Of a stretch of 64,000 nucleotides of DNA, positions 43,458 through 54,785 are shown piece after piece. Below the pieces are notes generated by a model. It was not told the origin of the DNA and searched no databases. It saw nothing but the letters and a program-made list of their open reading frames with translations. Position 1 is the first letter of the stretch, and each line of letters opens with the position of its first letter. The position numbers and the translations under genes were made by a program. The stretch is from Costus lasius (taxonomy: Eukaryota > Streptophyta > Magnoliopsida > Zingiberales > Costaceae): assembly GCA_027563935.2 (NCBI GenBank), contig CM050449.1, positions 90,930,371 through 90,994,370 on the forward strand, read 5' to 3'.

Positions 43458-44580
43458 TAGGCTTGTCCAATCGGTTTAGCCCGAACTGAACTGAACCGAT
43501 TGGATTGAAAACCGATTAAACTTTTGTAAATTTTTTCAACCTAAACCAAACCGATATAAGTGAAAAACCGATTGAAATCGAACCGAATAAATCCGGTTTG
43601 GTCCAGTTCAAACAGTTTAAAACCGATTTGATGAAGCAACTAAGGGATAAAGTATGATCTTAGAGTTTATACCTCCTATCCCTTCACCCCAGAATAACTG
43701 CTTCACGTCTTCATCATCCTCCTCAAACTCATCATCATATCCAAGCTCCCCATCGCCCCTATACCTCCTCCTCCGGCGACCTCCCTCCTCGTTATCCGGG
43801 CTGCCTCGCTGACATCTGATCCCTAGCACACATCCCCAATCACAAACAACTCCCCATTGGAATACGTTCCTCCCGCCGCCAGCGGAAAGTCGAAACAAGT
43901 AGCGTAAGTAGTTGAGATGCCACCTCGGAGGCGAGTCCTGCTGCGATTGGAGCTCCGCCTGGACACTGATCGCGACTCGCGCTGTCGCCTCTTCCATGTG
44001 AACCAGGGGAGACCCTCCTCTCACCTCATCGGCGGGGGATCGTTGAGCAGGTTGAGGCGCGAGAGGTCGAGGTTGGAGGCGGAAGCATGTGCGGCAGTGG
44101 AGCAATTCGAACGGCAAGGCTTCTTGGCGGGGGAGGGGTAGGACTTGGCCGGATCAGTAGTGGCGAGGGATTGGAGTTGGAAGGGATTCCAGGCGTGCAG
44201 AGGGGAGGGTGGAGGGATGAGGGCAGAGGGGAGATGCCAACGGAGCAGCAAAGGCATCGAGGCGAGTAGACGAGGGCGGCAACTGGCGAGTGCATCTGTG
44301 GAGTGTGGAGTGTGGACTATGCGTCTATGCGTGAGTTGGAGAGAATTAGGGTTCGGCGATTTAGCGTTTTACGTTTGGCTTTAGGAATTTTTTTAATTTT
44401 TAATTTTAATTATTCTTAATTGGTTCAGTTTGGTTTTCATAGATTTTGAAAAGCAAAAACCAAAACCGAACCGATTGAAAAATTTCCCTCCCCCAACCTG
44501 AACCAATTAGGATAAAAATCAAACCAAACCGCCTTATTCGGTTCGGTTTATCGGTTCGACCTGATTAACGGACAGGCCTA
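43458..44580. mobile_element. hAT element with captured GC-rich segment
   Basis: TAGGCTTGTCC and the complement of GGACAGGCCTA form the ends. CTCCGGGT (43,450-43,457) and CTCTGGGT (44,581-44,588) are an 8-bp duplication with one mismatch. Subterminal regions have the ccgaactgaaccga words typical of the other hAT element at 40,914. The middle (43,660-44,390) is GC-rich and unlike either flank, suggesting a captured piece of host gene (Pack-type). No transposase. Confidence 0.85.
43660..44390 (-). pseudogene. Probable captured host-gene segment
   Basis: From an ATG near 44,295 the minus strand starts MHSPVAALVYSPRCLCCSVG and stays rich in S, P and small residues, like an organelle transit peptide. 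A neighbouring frame gives ASASNLDLSRLNLLNDPPP, and a third, open for 166 codons (43,617-44,117), gives GYDDEFEEDDEDVKQLFWGE. The best-looking stretches lie in different frames, so frameshifts or introns must be involved. I cannot name the source gene, and the coding strand is inferred. Confidence 0.4.
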
Positions 44581-44588
44581 CTCTGGGT

Positions 44589-45033
44589 AGCCATCCGTGG
44601 ACACATGTCAAAGTCTGTAACCTGCTTTGAGATGCCTTCATCGGGGCCAGATAGCATATGGACTCTAGGCTCATCCAAGTTGACAAGTCAACTTGGGGTC
44701 TGTGCCTTAAGTCATCCCACACTTCAGGAATGACTGGTGCATCCAATTGGTGCACGAAACCAATCACCCGTGTCGTGCCAAGTTGGAATCGAATAAATTA
44801 GCTCCACATGTGCACCACATATACGTACATAGCTCTAGGTCCTCGGGTTGAGCTCCCGCATGTCCACGCATGCCCCCGCGATCGATGTATCTAGCTTGAC
44901 CCTCGCCTTATAGACTCGTATCAATCTCAGTGACACCAACATTCTGAGCCACTACACCCAAGTGATAGGAGACCACCGCCACTTGCCGAGCTCGGTGTGC
45001 GTCGGAACTTAATTAAGTTCCAGGAGCATCACA
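44589..45033 (-). repeat. Fragment of a chromodomain-gypsy-like LTR
   Basis: In complement it begins TGTGATGCTCC, has gacgcacaccgag and tgtcactgaga and ggcgagggtc in the same order as the start of the LTR at 22,739 (TGTGATGCTCCC, aacgcacaccgag, tgtcactgagg, ggcgagggtc). It is clearly diverged, so it is an older relative. Only the first 450 bp or so are present. Confidence 0.7.
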
Positions 45034-45960
45034 CATAGCATAATGGATATGCTAGTTAGCGTATATATTATATTCCAAAACATCGCCCCTATCTTTTGTG
45101 ATTTTTTTTCATTTGATATTGGTATTCCCCTTAAATGATTAAACTCTCCTCTTAGCTCCATTTGATGACAACAAAATATTAGTGTCCTTGTCATCATTTT
45201 CTATCACATAAAAGAAGCCTAACATGAGCTCCATCTCCTAATGTCATAAAGAACTACTAAATAAGCATGTAAAAATTGCACTTTTCATTAATTTGAATCA
45301 AGTGTGGTTATGCTTAGTTAAGTTACAAATTAATCATCAGTACTACTTTATATTTCAAATTGAATTTGCTTCATTCTCTTTCTTTGAGCTTCAATTTAAG
45401 TATCAATTTTGATTTTGAATTCATCTAGTGGAAATATAATGAAATGGTGACCTTTTCCAATTAATTAGCATGATGCAAGTCATGGCCTAACCTATTCTAA
45501 GTCTAGATTGTGTTGAGAGCAAAACCACAAAAACACAAACTAACCAAATTTAAGCAAAATTTAATTTCTGAGAAATGTTCTCAAATTCGAATTGCTCATC
45601 AATTGATCATTGCTAGTAGCCTCACTTGCATGGATTAATTTATTAACTATATGATTATGGGTGTCTATTATTGTGATCAACCCAAAACATCGACCTAGGC
45701 CAATTAAAATTTTTAATTTGATTCAGTCTTAATCCAAAGTGATCCAAGTTGAATATTTTATAAAAATCTTAGTTGGAATTTTGGTTCGACACTAAAATTT
45801 TAAGCTGAACTCATTAAGCCAAAATTTAAATAATTATATTTTTTTAATTTTATATAATTATTTTACTTAAAAATTAATAAAAGATAAAAAAATAAATCTG
45901 ATTTAACTTAAACTGTAGCCAAATTCAAAATTTTGTATTTGAATTGGGCACTAATACATA
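45034..45960. other. AT-rich unassigned sequence
   Basis: No gene found. The last 250 bases (45,700-45,950) resemble 50,450-50,690 in being AT-rich with gaactcaaaattttttatttg-like phrases. The similarity between the B and C regions therefore extends left of the tRNA-Lys relics. Confidence 0.35.
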
Positions 45961-45961
45961 T

Positions 45962-46034
45962 CGCCCACCATGGGGCCCGAACCCACGATCACAAGGTTAA
46001 GAGTCTTGCGCTCAACCAACTAAGCTAGATGGGG
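45962..46034 (-). pseudogene. tRNA-Lys (CUU) relic 1
   Basis: The complement reads like plant tRNA-Lys with anticodon CTT (AAG at 45,999-46,001): TCTAGCTTAGTTGGTTGAGC, CTCTTAA loop, GGGTTCG. Base 1 is C instead of G, the last pair of the anticodon stem is A/C, and the conserved A of the T loop is G. It is probably a decayed gene. A second, more decayed copy lies at 50,907-50,972. Confidence 0.7.
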
Positions 46035-46039
46035 TTAGT

Positions 46040-47130
46040 AAAAACATTATATTGAGTTTGCAATTAAAAAATGGACACCAAATGCATGCGTAAGAGATGT
46101 CCTGTGATTTGATGTAAACAAGCACCTTCGCCCGTCTAATACTATGTTGAGCTACAAAACACCTCGAGTGTTCTAAAAGCTTATTAGGCTTGGGTGGGCT
46201 GATTTTACACAGTCCACTTACCACCATTACCACCATATGAAGATCAAGCCCCCCAAGGATTTTCATGCCTTGGGATAGTGCACTACAAGGCTTGCCCGTA
46301 AACAAAGAGCATTTATACAGTGTACAATGTGTGCACATAGTGTCACGGTCCATTATATGGAAATACTTTGATCGACACTTGACTTGTAATAGTGCAGCAT
46401 GGCAACCAAGTGCTAGTAGCATAGAGGCATGCAACACAAATGCATGAGCACATGGCATAGAGATGCAGGGGCATGTAATGCAAGGGAGCACACGATGCCA
46501 AGTGCAAGGCGATTATATATATATATATATATATCAATGTTTATACATGTGTGTGTATTTATAGCCGCAATACAATCATTGAAGACATCAACACTTAAGT
46601 AGGGAAGCTTATTGAAGATAAAGTCGTTTGGTATATAACTCTTGTGTTTGCTCATAATAAGTGTTCTTTTATTTATGGAACAATGGCAATGAATAGGACT
46701 AGTTTAATGCATGGACTAGATATCTCCTAATGGGGGAAATTAAGGTGTATAGTATGCTATAAGTATAGACTATATAAAATCGTTCATTTGAGACTTTTTG
46801 CCACTCATATAATGCCATAATACTTTTTTTTTGACATAAAACAAAAATATAAAGATTTGCTAAAGTGATTGTTGTATGCTAGATTTTTTTTGCATCAAAG
46901 ATTGATAAATGCTTGCAATTTTTCATGTTAGCAATTTTCATGATTGTATTATTGGTAGCAATTCCCTTGCACTTACAAATGATTTGTATTCTTAGGCTAG
47001 ACATTCATTTAGAAAGCCGTAAACAACAAAACCAAGTGTCAACAATGAGCACAATTGCATGCTTTATCATGTCATGTATAGTAATATTTTTATACCTAAT
47101 CACATTAGAAGAGGGCAGATTGTCCAATCC
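46040..47130 (-). repeat. Copia-family copy B (LTR part only)
   Basis: Aligns in pieces to the LTRs of copies A and C (aggactagtttaatgcat, ttgagactttttgccactca, gacaagcaccttc... as in 51,114). The polypurine tract and internal region are missing, so this is a truncated or solo LTR. A TA run lies at 46,513-46,534. Short open frames are not genes. Confidence 0.55.
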
Positions 47131-47147
47131 TTGATCTATCTATTGTT

Positions 47148-47219
47148 AGGGCCCAACCAGGTTCGAACTGGTGACCTATTGATCTGCAGTCAATTGCTCT
47201 ACCACTGAGCTATGAACCC
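47148..47219 (-). tRNA. trnC-GCA: tRNA-Cys (GCA)
   Basis: 72 nt on the minus strand. Anticodon GCA is the complement of tgc at 47,185-47,187. Acceptor GGGTTCA pairs with TGGGCCC (two G-T pairs), D stem GCTC/GAGC, anticodon stem ATTGA/TCAAT, T stem ACCAG/CTGGT with loop TTCGAAC. The discriminator is T. All stems are complete, so the fold is intact and of the nuclear type. No TTTT terminator follows closely on the minus strand, so activity is uncertain. It lies at the edge of copia-family copy B. Confidence 0.88.
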
Positions 47220-47220
47220 C

Positions 47221-47650
47221 ATTGATAATACATATAAACTTTTATTTCATTCATCAATATACATTTTTTTTTATGAAATGATGATATAGTGATTAACACT
47301 CTAATGGCCTAATGATACAATGATTAACACCCAAATCCTAAAATTGTTTAAGCAAATAGTGAAGTTGGGGTTATTTGGCAATGACGATGGTAAAGACTTA
47401 ATTAGTGTAAAAAAATTTTAAAAAATAATTTAAGGACATAAATTTATAATCTTTACTTTGGAAGGTCAAGCGGGGATTGATTGTAGATTTTGCTAGGGAG
47501 CCAATGGTGCATTGAGGCTTAGAGATGGTTTGTGCGCATTAAAAAATTACCCTGCAAAAGAAGAATTATTGAGGCACATTCATTAACATTTGCATTTCAT
47601 TCAAGTAGTTTCAAAATGTATATAGTTCTCAAGAAATTTTATTGGTGAAA
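47221..47650. other. Unassigned AT-rich sequence
   Basis: Contains a short direct repeat (atgatatagtgattaacac at 47,281 and atgatacaatgattaacac at 47,313) and no recognised gene. Confidence 0.3.
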
Positions 47651-47654
47651 CAAC

Positions 47655-48245
47655 ATGAAAGGAGTTGTGGTTGAATATGTATCATGTTACTTGAAATGTG
47701 AGCAAGTGAAAGCAACGCATCTTAGGCCAATAGGGAAGTTGCATAATAATATGCCTATTCTTGATTGGAAGTGAAAGCATATCATCATAACTTTTGTCTC
47801 TAGACATTCTAGATCCCAAGGAGACCATGATTCAATTTGTGTAATTGTTGATATATTCACCAAGTAGTGCACTTTATACTTGTTAAGAAAATTGACACCT
47901 TGGACATGTTAGCTAATTTGTATTATAGGGAGATTGTTAAGTTGCATGGAGTAGCTACAAGCATTATATCAGATAGACCCAAGGTTCACCTCAAGAGTTT
48001 GGAATCTACAAAAAGCTTTGGGTACTAGATTTCACTTGAACATATCTTTCAATCCCTCAAAAAGATGGACTATCAAAGAGGTCCAACAAAATTTAGAGGA
48101 TTTATTGAGAGCCTATATATTGAAATTTGGCGGTAGTTGGGAGATTTATTTGCATTGAGTAGAGTTTGATTATAATAACAACTACCACTTATCAATCAAG
48201 ATGACACCTTATGAAGATCTATGTGGTAAGAAGTGTAAATTGTGA
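47655..48245 (+). pseudogene. Gypsy integrase remnant
   Basis: Pieces in order: CLKCEQVKATHLRPIGKLH (end of the zinc region and linker), DHDSICVIVDIFTK (around the first catalytic D), REIVKLHGVATSIISDRPK (second D region), SFNPSKR in place of the usual HPQTDGQ, LEDLLRAYILKFGGSWE and VEFDYNNNYHLSI. Frameshifts and stops are frequent. It is followed at once by an LTR-like block and a primer site. Confidence 0.65.
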
Positions 48246-48251
48246 TATCCA

Positions 48252-48510
48252 TGCTTTAACATGATTATGAAGCTTATAAGTAGTTATAGAGAAATACCCA
48301 TCTTAAGAAATCAAGGGGAATAGTGTATAAAGAAAAGGACAAAAGTGTAAGTTCAACCATGTAGGATGTACAATGAAAGAAGTACTTCTTCTATTTCCCC
48401 AAGGAAAAGCAACCAAAAGCTAGCCTGTAATATACAACATCAAAAGAGTGAGCTATGAAAACTCAACAAGATTATTGAATTTCATGATTATTCTAGGGGT
48501 GTGATAGTAG
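48252..48510 (+). repeat. LTR-like block between integrase and gag
   Basis: Starts near tgatatccatgc and ends just before a primer-site sequence. It has no coding capacity. If it is an LTR it is short or truncated, because integrase lies on its left and gag on its right in the same orientation. Confidence 0.4.
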
Positions 48511-48511
48511 G

Positions 48512-48523
48512 TGGTATCAGAAC
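48512..48523 (+). other. Primer binding site of a gypsy element
   Basis: tggtatcagaac, matching the initiator-Met primer site except for one base, about 190 bases before the gag frame. Confidence 0.65.
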
Positions 48524-48699
48524 ATGCTTTGAGGAATTTTGATGTTTAGATCTTGATTTATGATGTACTCGATTAATTGAAGTTTCTTTTGGATGACTTA
48601 GGGATAAAAGATGGCAAGGTCTTCTTAATCTTCGGAGGATTCTCAAAGACAAATGAGTGGTGTTTTGAAAGCTTTGGATACTATGACAAGTTTAATGTA

Positions 48700-49150
48700 A
48701 CAACAAATGTCTAGGGGAGAAAAGTCTATGGATGTTGGAACAAGTAGTCAAAGCAATTCAGAGAATATGAGAATTGAGAAGTTTAAGAAAATGAATCCTC
48801 CTTCTTTTATTGGTGAACCAAGTCCAATGATAACTGAAAAGTGGCTTTTGCATATAGAAAAGATATTTGATGTGATAAATTATTCAGATACACAAAAAGT
48901 TTTATTTACCTCTTTTATATTCGAAGGTGAAGCTGAACACTGGTGGAGGATGATAAAGAGAATGACAGAGGCTAAGCAAGAGGTGATTATATGGGAAATA
49001 TTTTTTATGTAAATTCCATGAGAAGTATTTCCCAGAAAGTGTAAAGGACCAAAAGGAAATTGAATGTATACAGTTGATCATTTTGATTATGTTATGACAC
49101 ATTTGTCTTTTGGCATTTACAATTTTAGTGGGAAAAAGATTTGATCCCAT
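48700..49150 (+). pseudogene. gag: Gypsy gag fragment
   Basis: Open for about 101 codons from 48,707: KFKKMNPPSFIGEPSPMITE then WLLHIEKIFDVI and LFTSFIFEGEAEHWWRMIKR, the capsid domain of plant gypsy gag. After a stop near 49,010 the continuation FHEKYFPESVKDQKEIE is still legible in another frame. The rest (zinc knuckle, protease) is missing. Confidence 0.75.
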
Positions 49151-49159
49151 TTATGGGAA

Positions 49160-50780
49160 TTAGATGATGGATGTGGAGCTAAGTGCTACATGGAGCAAAG
49201 TATCACATTAGAAATAATGGGGACCACCCCTAGAGTCCCTCCATTCACATATGGTTGGGCCATGGTGAGCCTTTTGTTGGCTTTTGCTTTGTGGGCTATC
49301 CCAGACGTGGGTTTGTCTTGTTTCTAAAGTAGAAAACTAGCATATCACCCTGCAATAGCTAACATAGATTCTTTGACACAATTGTGAATAGAGTTTCCTT
49401 TAAAATATCCTGGCATGATGTTCTTGGGACTTCTTATAATTAAACAATACCATGATAGCAACTATTTTGAGTTTATCTATGGTGTAAGGGAAAAAGGACA
49501 TATTTAAAAGGTGTTAACATCCATTCACAACAAGATATTAGAAGGTCAATTTTGACTAGGGTCAAATATACTAAAAAAAATTCAAGAAATCAAAAAACAA
49601 AATTTGACAATGTAGGAAAGAAGGACACATCATCATCACATTCCGTGTTAGCAAGTTCCAACCATGTTATCCAATCGAAGACACATCACATGCCACAACT
49701 CCAAATGGTTAAGCGCATGCCACATCATCATCACATGCCATGTCATTAAGGATTTTAGTCTTTTTTATTATAATGTCTTTGGCTATAAAAAGATTTGAAT
49801 AAGAAGTTATGAAAACAAAAATTTCGAAAGCAAAGTTGGTGTTTCGTAGTTCTTCCCCTTGCAGGGTTAAGCGTAAAGTGGGAATAGGAGTATGATAATG
49901 TAGACTCCATTTACCACCCTTAATTAGACACTTCCCATATGCCTCAGTCAGGTTAGGGTTCATCAAGCTAAGGGTTCTGCCACTCCATTTCCCCACCATT
50001 GGCAAGATGTTTCCCATGTGCCCCCGGTCGGGTTAAGTGCTTTCCATGTGCCTTGGCTGGGTTCATAAGATTATGCGTTCCCCTTCCTTCACTATGTTAT
50101 CCACCACAAGTTTAAGAGATGACATCTTCCCCATTCAACTTAATTTAAAGTATAGTTGTGCTTTCCACTTAGTTTATATTATTTTAGTATATCATCATAG
50201 GTAATTATTATTATATTATGCTCAACATCCATTTCGACCCACAAATCATGTTACATGGAAGTTGCTAAACTAAATGACTATTCATGCCAATTTGAAGAAA
50301 TCTACCATAATTTTATACTATCATGTCCAAATGTGAAAATTATATTATTGTATTACAATAATATATTCAATTTTAATTTATCAATGCCATTTATTATTAT
50401 TAAATATAAATTATTTGAATACAAACAAATATATTTTACTATAGTTTGTCATTGCCTTTTTTTATTAAAAATATATTGCTTTAATAAATATATAAAATTA
50501 AATATTATTATCTTGTAATACTTTTATTGAGTTAAATAAGACTAAAAATATAGAAATAATTAAATAAAATTATAATACATTACTTTTTTTAATAAAATTA
50601 TTAAAAAAATAAAATTAATGTAACTTGAATTGAATGATGCCGAACTCAAAATTTTTTATTTGATTTTGTTTCTAATTTTAAAAATTCAATTTGATTTTAG
50701 TGATTTTTTCAAGAAAAAAATCTACTTGAGATTGAATGAATCACACTAGTTTAGTTCAAGTTGAATCGATTAGACAACCC
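49160..50780. other. Unassigned, probably decayed LTR sequence
   Basis: No protein recognised. A TATA-like ctataaaaag at 49,784 precedes a stretch (49,840-50,090) with tcccatgtgcc-like phrases repeated several times (49,928, 50,008, 50,043), as in LTR leaders. From 50,200 the sequence is very AT-rich. A decayed hAT-like end (gattagacaacccta) lies near 50,768. Confidence 0.3.
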
Positions 50781-50906
50781 TATTTTTGACCTTATCTAGT
50801 TCTATGAGTTTTTTTCTTAATTGGAAAGCATATATATTAATTTTATATTTATATTGGTTAAATAAATGGATTTTTTTATTTTATTACATCACATATTTTT
50901 GTTATT

Positions 50907-50972
50907 CCCACTTATGACTTTCACGACCACATGGTTAAGAGCCTGGTGCTCTACCAACTAAGCTAGATAAGC
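50907..50972 (-). pseudogene. tRNA-Lys (CUU) relic 2
   Basis: The complement starts GCTTATCTAGCTTAGTTGG, keeps TAGAGC, CAGG-CTCTTAA-CC and GTGGTCGTG, but the T arm is destroyed. It is the counterpart of the relic at 45,962 and like it lies just left of copia-family LTR sequence. Confidence 0.65.
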
Positions 50973-51299
50973 ATAACAAAAGCATTGCTTTAAGGTTTGA
51001 TTTAAACAATGAACATTGAATGGACATGTGCATGGCAAGTGTAGAGTTTTTGATAGATGAGTAGAAAGTGTTTATTTTTTTAGTATTATAAAATAGGAGT
51101 TATCCTGAGATTTAGACAAGCACCTTCACCCCTCTAATACTATACTAAAACCACAAAGTCTTTTATGTGTGCTAAAACTTCATTAGGCTTGGGCAAGGGA
51201 ATTTTACATATTCCACTTGCCACCACATTAAGACCAACCCCCACAAGGATTTTCATATCCCAAGATAAAGACTATTTGCACAATGTACACTATGTACAC

Positions 51300-52173
51300 T
51301 ATGGTCGCATGGGCATGGGCATGCGGTGATTACATATGTGTGTGTATGTGTAACCATAAAACTATCATTGAAGACATTGGAATCTTGTTAAAGATGAAAT
51401 AGTGGGTGGTATAACACTTGTGTTTGGTCATAGTAACTGTTTCTTTTGTTTATGGGATCATGGTATTCTATAGGACTAGTTTAATGCATAGACCTGATAT
51501 CCCATAATGAAGGAATTAATGTACATTGTGCGCAATTAGAAGACATTGTACAAACTCATCCATTTGAGACTTTTTGTCACTCATATAATGTCAAAAACCT
51601 TTTTTATATAGGAAAAAATGTAAAGATTTGCTAAATATATGTTGAAATTGTTGTAAACTAGAATTTTAGCATCACGGTTCGATGATGGCTTGTAATTTTA
51701 CATGTTAGCAATTTACATGATTGTAGTATGGCTAGCAACTACCTTGCACTTACAAATGATTTATTTGTTAGAAAAATTCCTTATCATACGCAAAGATCTA
51801 TTGCATGAATTTAGAACAACATTTATAATTAATGTAATATACAACATACCTAATTGTGCCATTCATCCTATTTTTCTTCTTTGATGCAACTATCAGGTTA
51901 AAGATCTTCCACTACTATCCTCACTTTAGTTGGCTCTTAATGGGAAGAGACCAAAACCATGGGATGCGAGTGGGGACCTAGCCTATATAATAGTAGAAGC
52001 ACTACTAGGCTCCCCTCATAAAGGAGTTTGGGTTTTAGGATGCGAAATCGAACTCTCAAACCTGCAAGCTATACAGATTGTATTCACATTCATTAATGAG
52101 TTGTTATGCACTCATTTACCTAATTAACAAATGCTCTAATAAATCAATTAAAGTTAGACAAAATTTTTTAACA
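51300..52173 (-). repeat. 3' LTR of copia-family copy C
   Basis: Ends ttaaca at 52,173, followed by the complement of the polypurine tract. Similar to 18,540-19,374 and in part to 46,540-47,130. Similarity to copy B continues left to about 51,100. Confidence 0.6.
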
Positions 52174-52671
52174 TTTTCCCACTTGGTCAATATTAATTGA
52201 TTTTATCAATTAAAAAAATTGAAAAATAATATTCATTTGTAATGTATATATACTAAAAACCATTTTAAAGATAGATGCATTTGTTAATCCATATAACACC
52301 TCATTCAATTAAGTCTAATACAACCACTAATATCGAATCATGGTATAGAATTGTATCATTGTGGAATACAAGTTACACATACGTAAACTACATCAACATA
52401 GATCACTATGTGATTGTGTAGTAAAATATTGTATACTTAATATCATTTTCTTATTAGTTATCTTTATGATTTATTGAAACTAATTAGAATTCTACTTAAT
52501 GATTTCTCTAAACCAAATGAGAAATCAACAATAATATGTCTTTTAAAATTTTTCTAAGCTGAATGAGAAATCTCCTCCATGATTTTTCTAAAATAAATGA
52601 GAAATTCATAGATTTGCAGTAAGACATACATTATAGCAAACCACTAATGCATAAGGTTATATCATCTTTAA

Positions 52672-53230
52672 CACTGTGTTTACTTGGATGGATGGAAAGT
52701 GCAAAGGAAAGGAAAGAAGAAAAAGAAAGGAAAAATAGATGGATGAAATGTATTATAGGTTTTCTTTCCTTATGTTTACTTGGAAGGAAAGAAAGTTTGA
52801 AGGATTGATAAGCACACCCCAATTTTTATTTTTTTCACTCATATTATATATATACTAATAATATCAAAGAATTATTAAATATTAAATATGAGCAACGAAG
52901 GCAAGGACAAATAGTAGCGGTAAGAACGAGTAGTAGTTGTGAGCTCAAGCAGTGGCAACGAGCTCGAGCAGCGACGACAAGGACGACTAGTCGAGGAAAG
53001 CTTATAGTGAGCGAGGATGAGCAACAGTACGGTGAAAAGTGAGGTGTGAAGTTAGTAAAGTTAAGGTGTAGTTTCTGCTTTCCACTCAATTCAGTCGGAA
53101 AGCAAATGAAGGTTTTAATGTCTAACTTTCCTTCCTAAACTATCCATCTGCCCAAATAAACAAACATATACTCCTTTCTTTTCTACTTTTTCTCCTTTCC
53201 ATCTAACTTTCCCCCTAAGTAAACATCCCC
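52672..53230. mobile_element. Tourist-type MITE, 559 bp, TAA duplication
   Basis: Ends cactgtgtttacttgg and, complemented, ggggatgtttacttaggg. TAA at 52,669-52,671 and 53,231-53,233; copy A has the single-copy site at about 19,858 (atctttaagacttc). The inner sequence is purine-rich (aaaggaaagg) at the left and pyrimidine-rich at the right. No transposase. Confidence 0.9.
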
Positions 53231-53452
53231 TAAGACTTCATATTTGTATCAATTTTAAACATCATGTGTAGAATAAATAATAAAATGATACAAATAAGTA
53301 TGAACATAAACATGTATCAATGTAAAACAATATATACACATCCCCTAAGACTTCATATTTGTATCAATTTTAAACATCATGTGTAGAATAAATAATAAAA
53401 TGATACAAATAAGTATGAACATAAACATGTATCAATGTAAAACAATATATAC
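53223..53452. repeat. 115-bp perfect tandem duplication
   Basis: Bases 53,223-53,337 repeat at 53,338-53,452 without a visible difference. The unit begins with the last 8 bases of the adjoining MITE (acatcccc), so the duplication came after that insertion. Copy A has one unit. Confidence 0.92.
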
Positions 53453-53605
53453 ACATTATAAATGATACAAAATGAAATATGATTCAAATAAATGAGTTTA
53501 GCATTGCATTGCATGCAAAAACTCCCACTTACTAAATATAACAAAAGACTCTATAATACCCACATTTGTAGTATGGTGCACAAAATAGTAAGTGCAAAGC
53601 CTTTA

Positions 53606-54064
53606 CACTATGTTTACTTGGATGGATGGAAAGTACAATGGAAAGGAAAGGAGAAAAGAAAGGAAAAATAGTTGGATGGAATGTGTTATAGGTTTTCCTT
53701 CCTTGTGTTTACTTGGAAGGAAAGAAAGTTTGAAGGATCGATATATACACCCTAATTTTATTTTTTTTTCACTCATACTATATATATACTGTTAATATCA
53801 TAAAATTATTAAATATTAAATACGAGCAACGACAGTGAGGACAAGTAGCGGCAGCAAGAACGAGTAGTGATAGCGAGCTCAAGCAGTTACTAAAGTTAAG
53901 ACAAAGTTTCAAATTTCTGCCATATTCGAGCGAATAGCAAATGGAGAGATTAATGCCTAACTTTCCCTCCTAAACTATCCATCCGCCCAAGTAAACAAGC
54001 TTATTCTCCTTTCCTTCCTACTTTCTTTCCTTTCCTTCTAACTTCCTTCCAAGTAAACAAGCCC
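53606..54064. mobile_element. Tourist-type MITE, 459 bp, TTA duplication
   Basis: Same family as 52,672-53,230: starts cactatgtttacttggatgg and ends with the complement of gggcttgtttacttggaagg. TTA at 53,603-53,605 and 54,065-54,067; copy A has the empty site (gcctttagctaattg) at about 20,115. About 100 bp shorter than its sister because of an internal deletion. Confidence 0.92.
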
Positions 54065-54067
54065 TTA

Positions 54068-54420
54068 GCTAATTGATCTTTAATCATATTATTAGTGTTG
54101 ATATATTCAAATACTTTGTCTCCTTTCTTAACTAGATTCATAATTGTAAGGTATTTAACCTCAATATGTTTTATTACACTTGGCCACAAATTGTACTAGG
54201 TTAAAACACTACACAGCTATTATCATATAAAACTTTTAGGAGGCTTACAAATAGAATCAACAAGCAACATTTTTTGTGATAAAATTCTTAAGCCACATAG
54301 CTTGTAATAATTGTTAGTCTTGCACATTTATAACTAATAGGTATGCTACCAGTAGGGAGATTAACCAATTCCTACACAATATTATGGACCATAGACTCCA
54401 TTCTTTTTTTCTTATGACTT
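54068..54420 (-). pseudogene. Copia RNase H remnant, copy C
   Basis: The minus strand gives MWLKNF then ITKN, DSICKPPKSFI, and after a frameshift [19 protein letters not shown] and EYINTNNMIKDQLAKGL. These are the last blocks of copia RNase H (S-K-H-I-E/D-x-K, then H-I-x-T-x-x-M-x-A-D-x-L-T-K). The end of this frame runs by chance into the MITE at 53,606. Confidence 0.75.
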
Positions 54421-54440
54421 TTTCACATTGAAGTCTCTAA

Positions 54441-54785
54441 GTGGTCCCACATTGTCATATTTTTATGCTTGTTAGGACATTCATAAGTTTTCTAGCTTCT
54501 GATTTATCAAATATCTTTCCCCTGCTATTTCAAGCAAACTTTCAGCATTATAAATCTCAAGCACTTAATAACATATGCTTAGAAATGCATTATTTCATAG
54601 CATACAAGCTTAGTCTATTGAACCTCTCCCACTTTGCATATAGTTTATTTGCTACCATTGAACTATCACTAGCAAGCTTTTATGATTTATTTTCTCTAAA
54701 TGCAAGTTCAATATCAATTATATCAAGTGCAAACCAAACATCTTTTTCTCATCTTTTAAAATTCAAGCCTCTTAACAATAATTAA
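54441..54785 (-). pseudogene. Copia gag fragment, copy C
   Basis: The minus strand contains DSSMVANKLYAKWERFNRLS and continues to NSRGKIFDKSEARKLMNVL, matching the copia gag N-terminal domain. It lies about 20-40 bases from the RNase H remnant, as in copy A, so the intervening protease, integrase and RT were lost before the copies separated. The plus-strand open frame here is a shadow. Confidence 0.65.

Noticed and set aside
54441..54785. 114-codon plus-strand frame, also 104 codons at 20,792
   Set aside because: Shadow of the minus-strand copia gag fragment, whose W-E-R-x-N-R-L-S block fits a known family.
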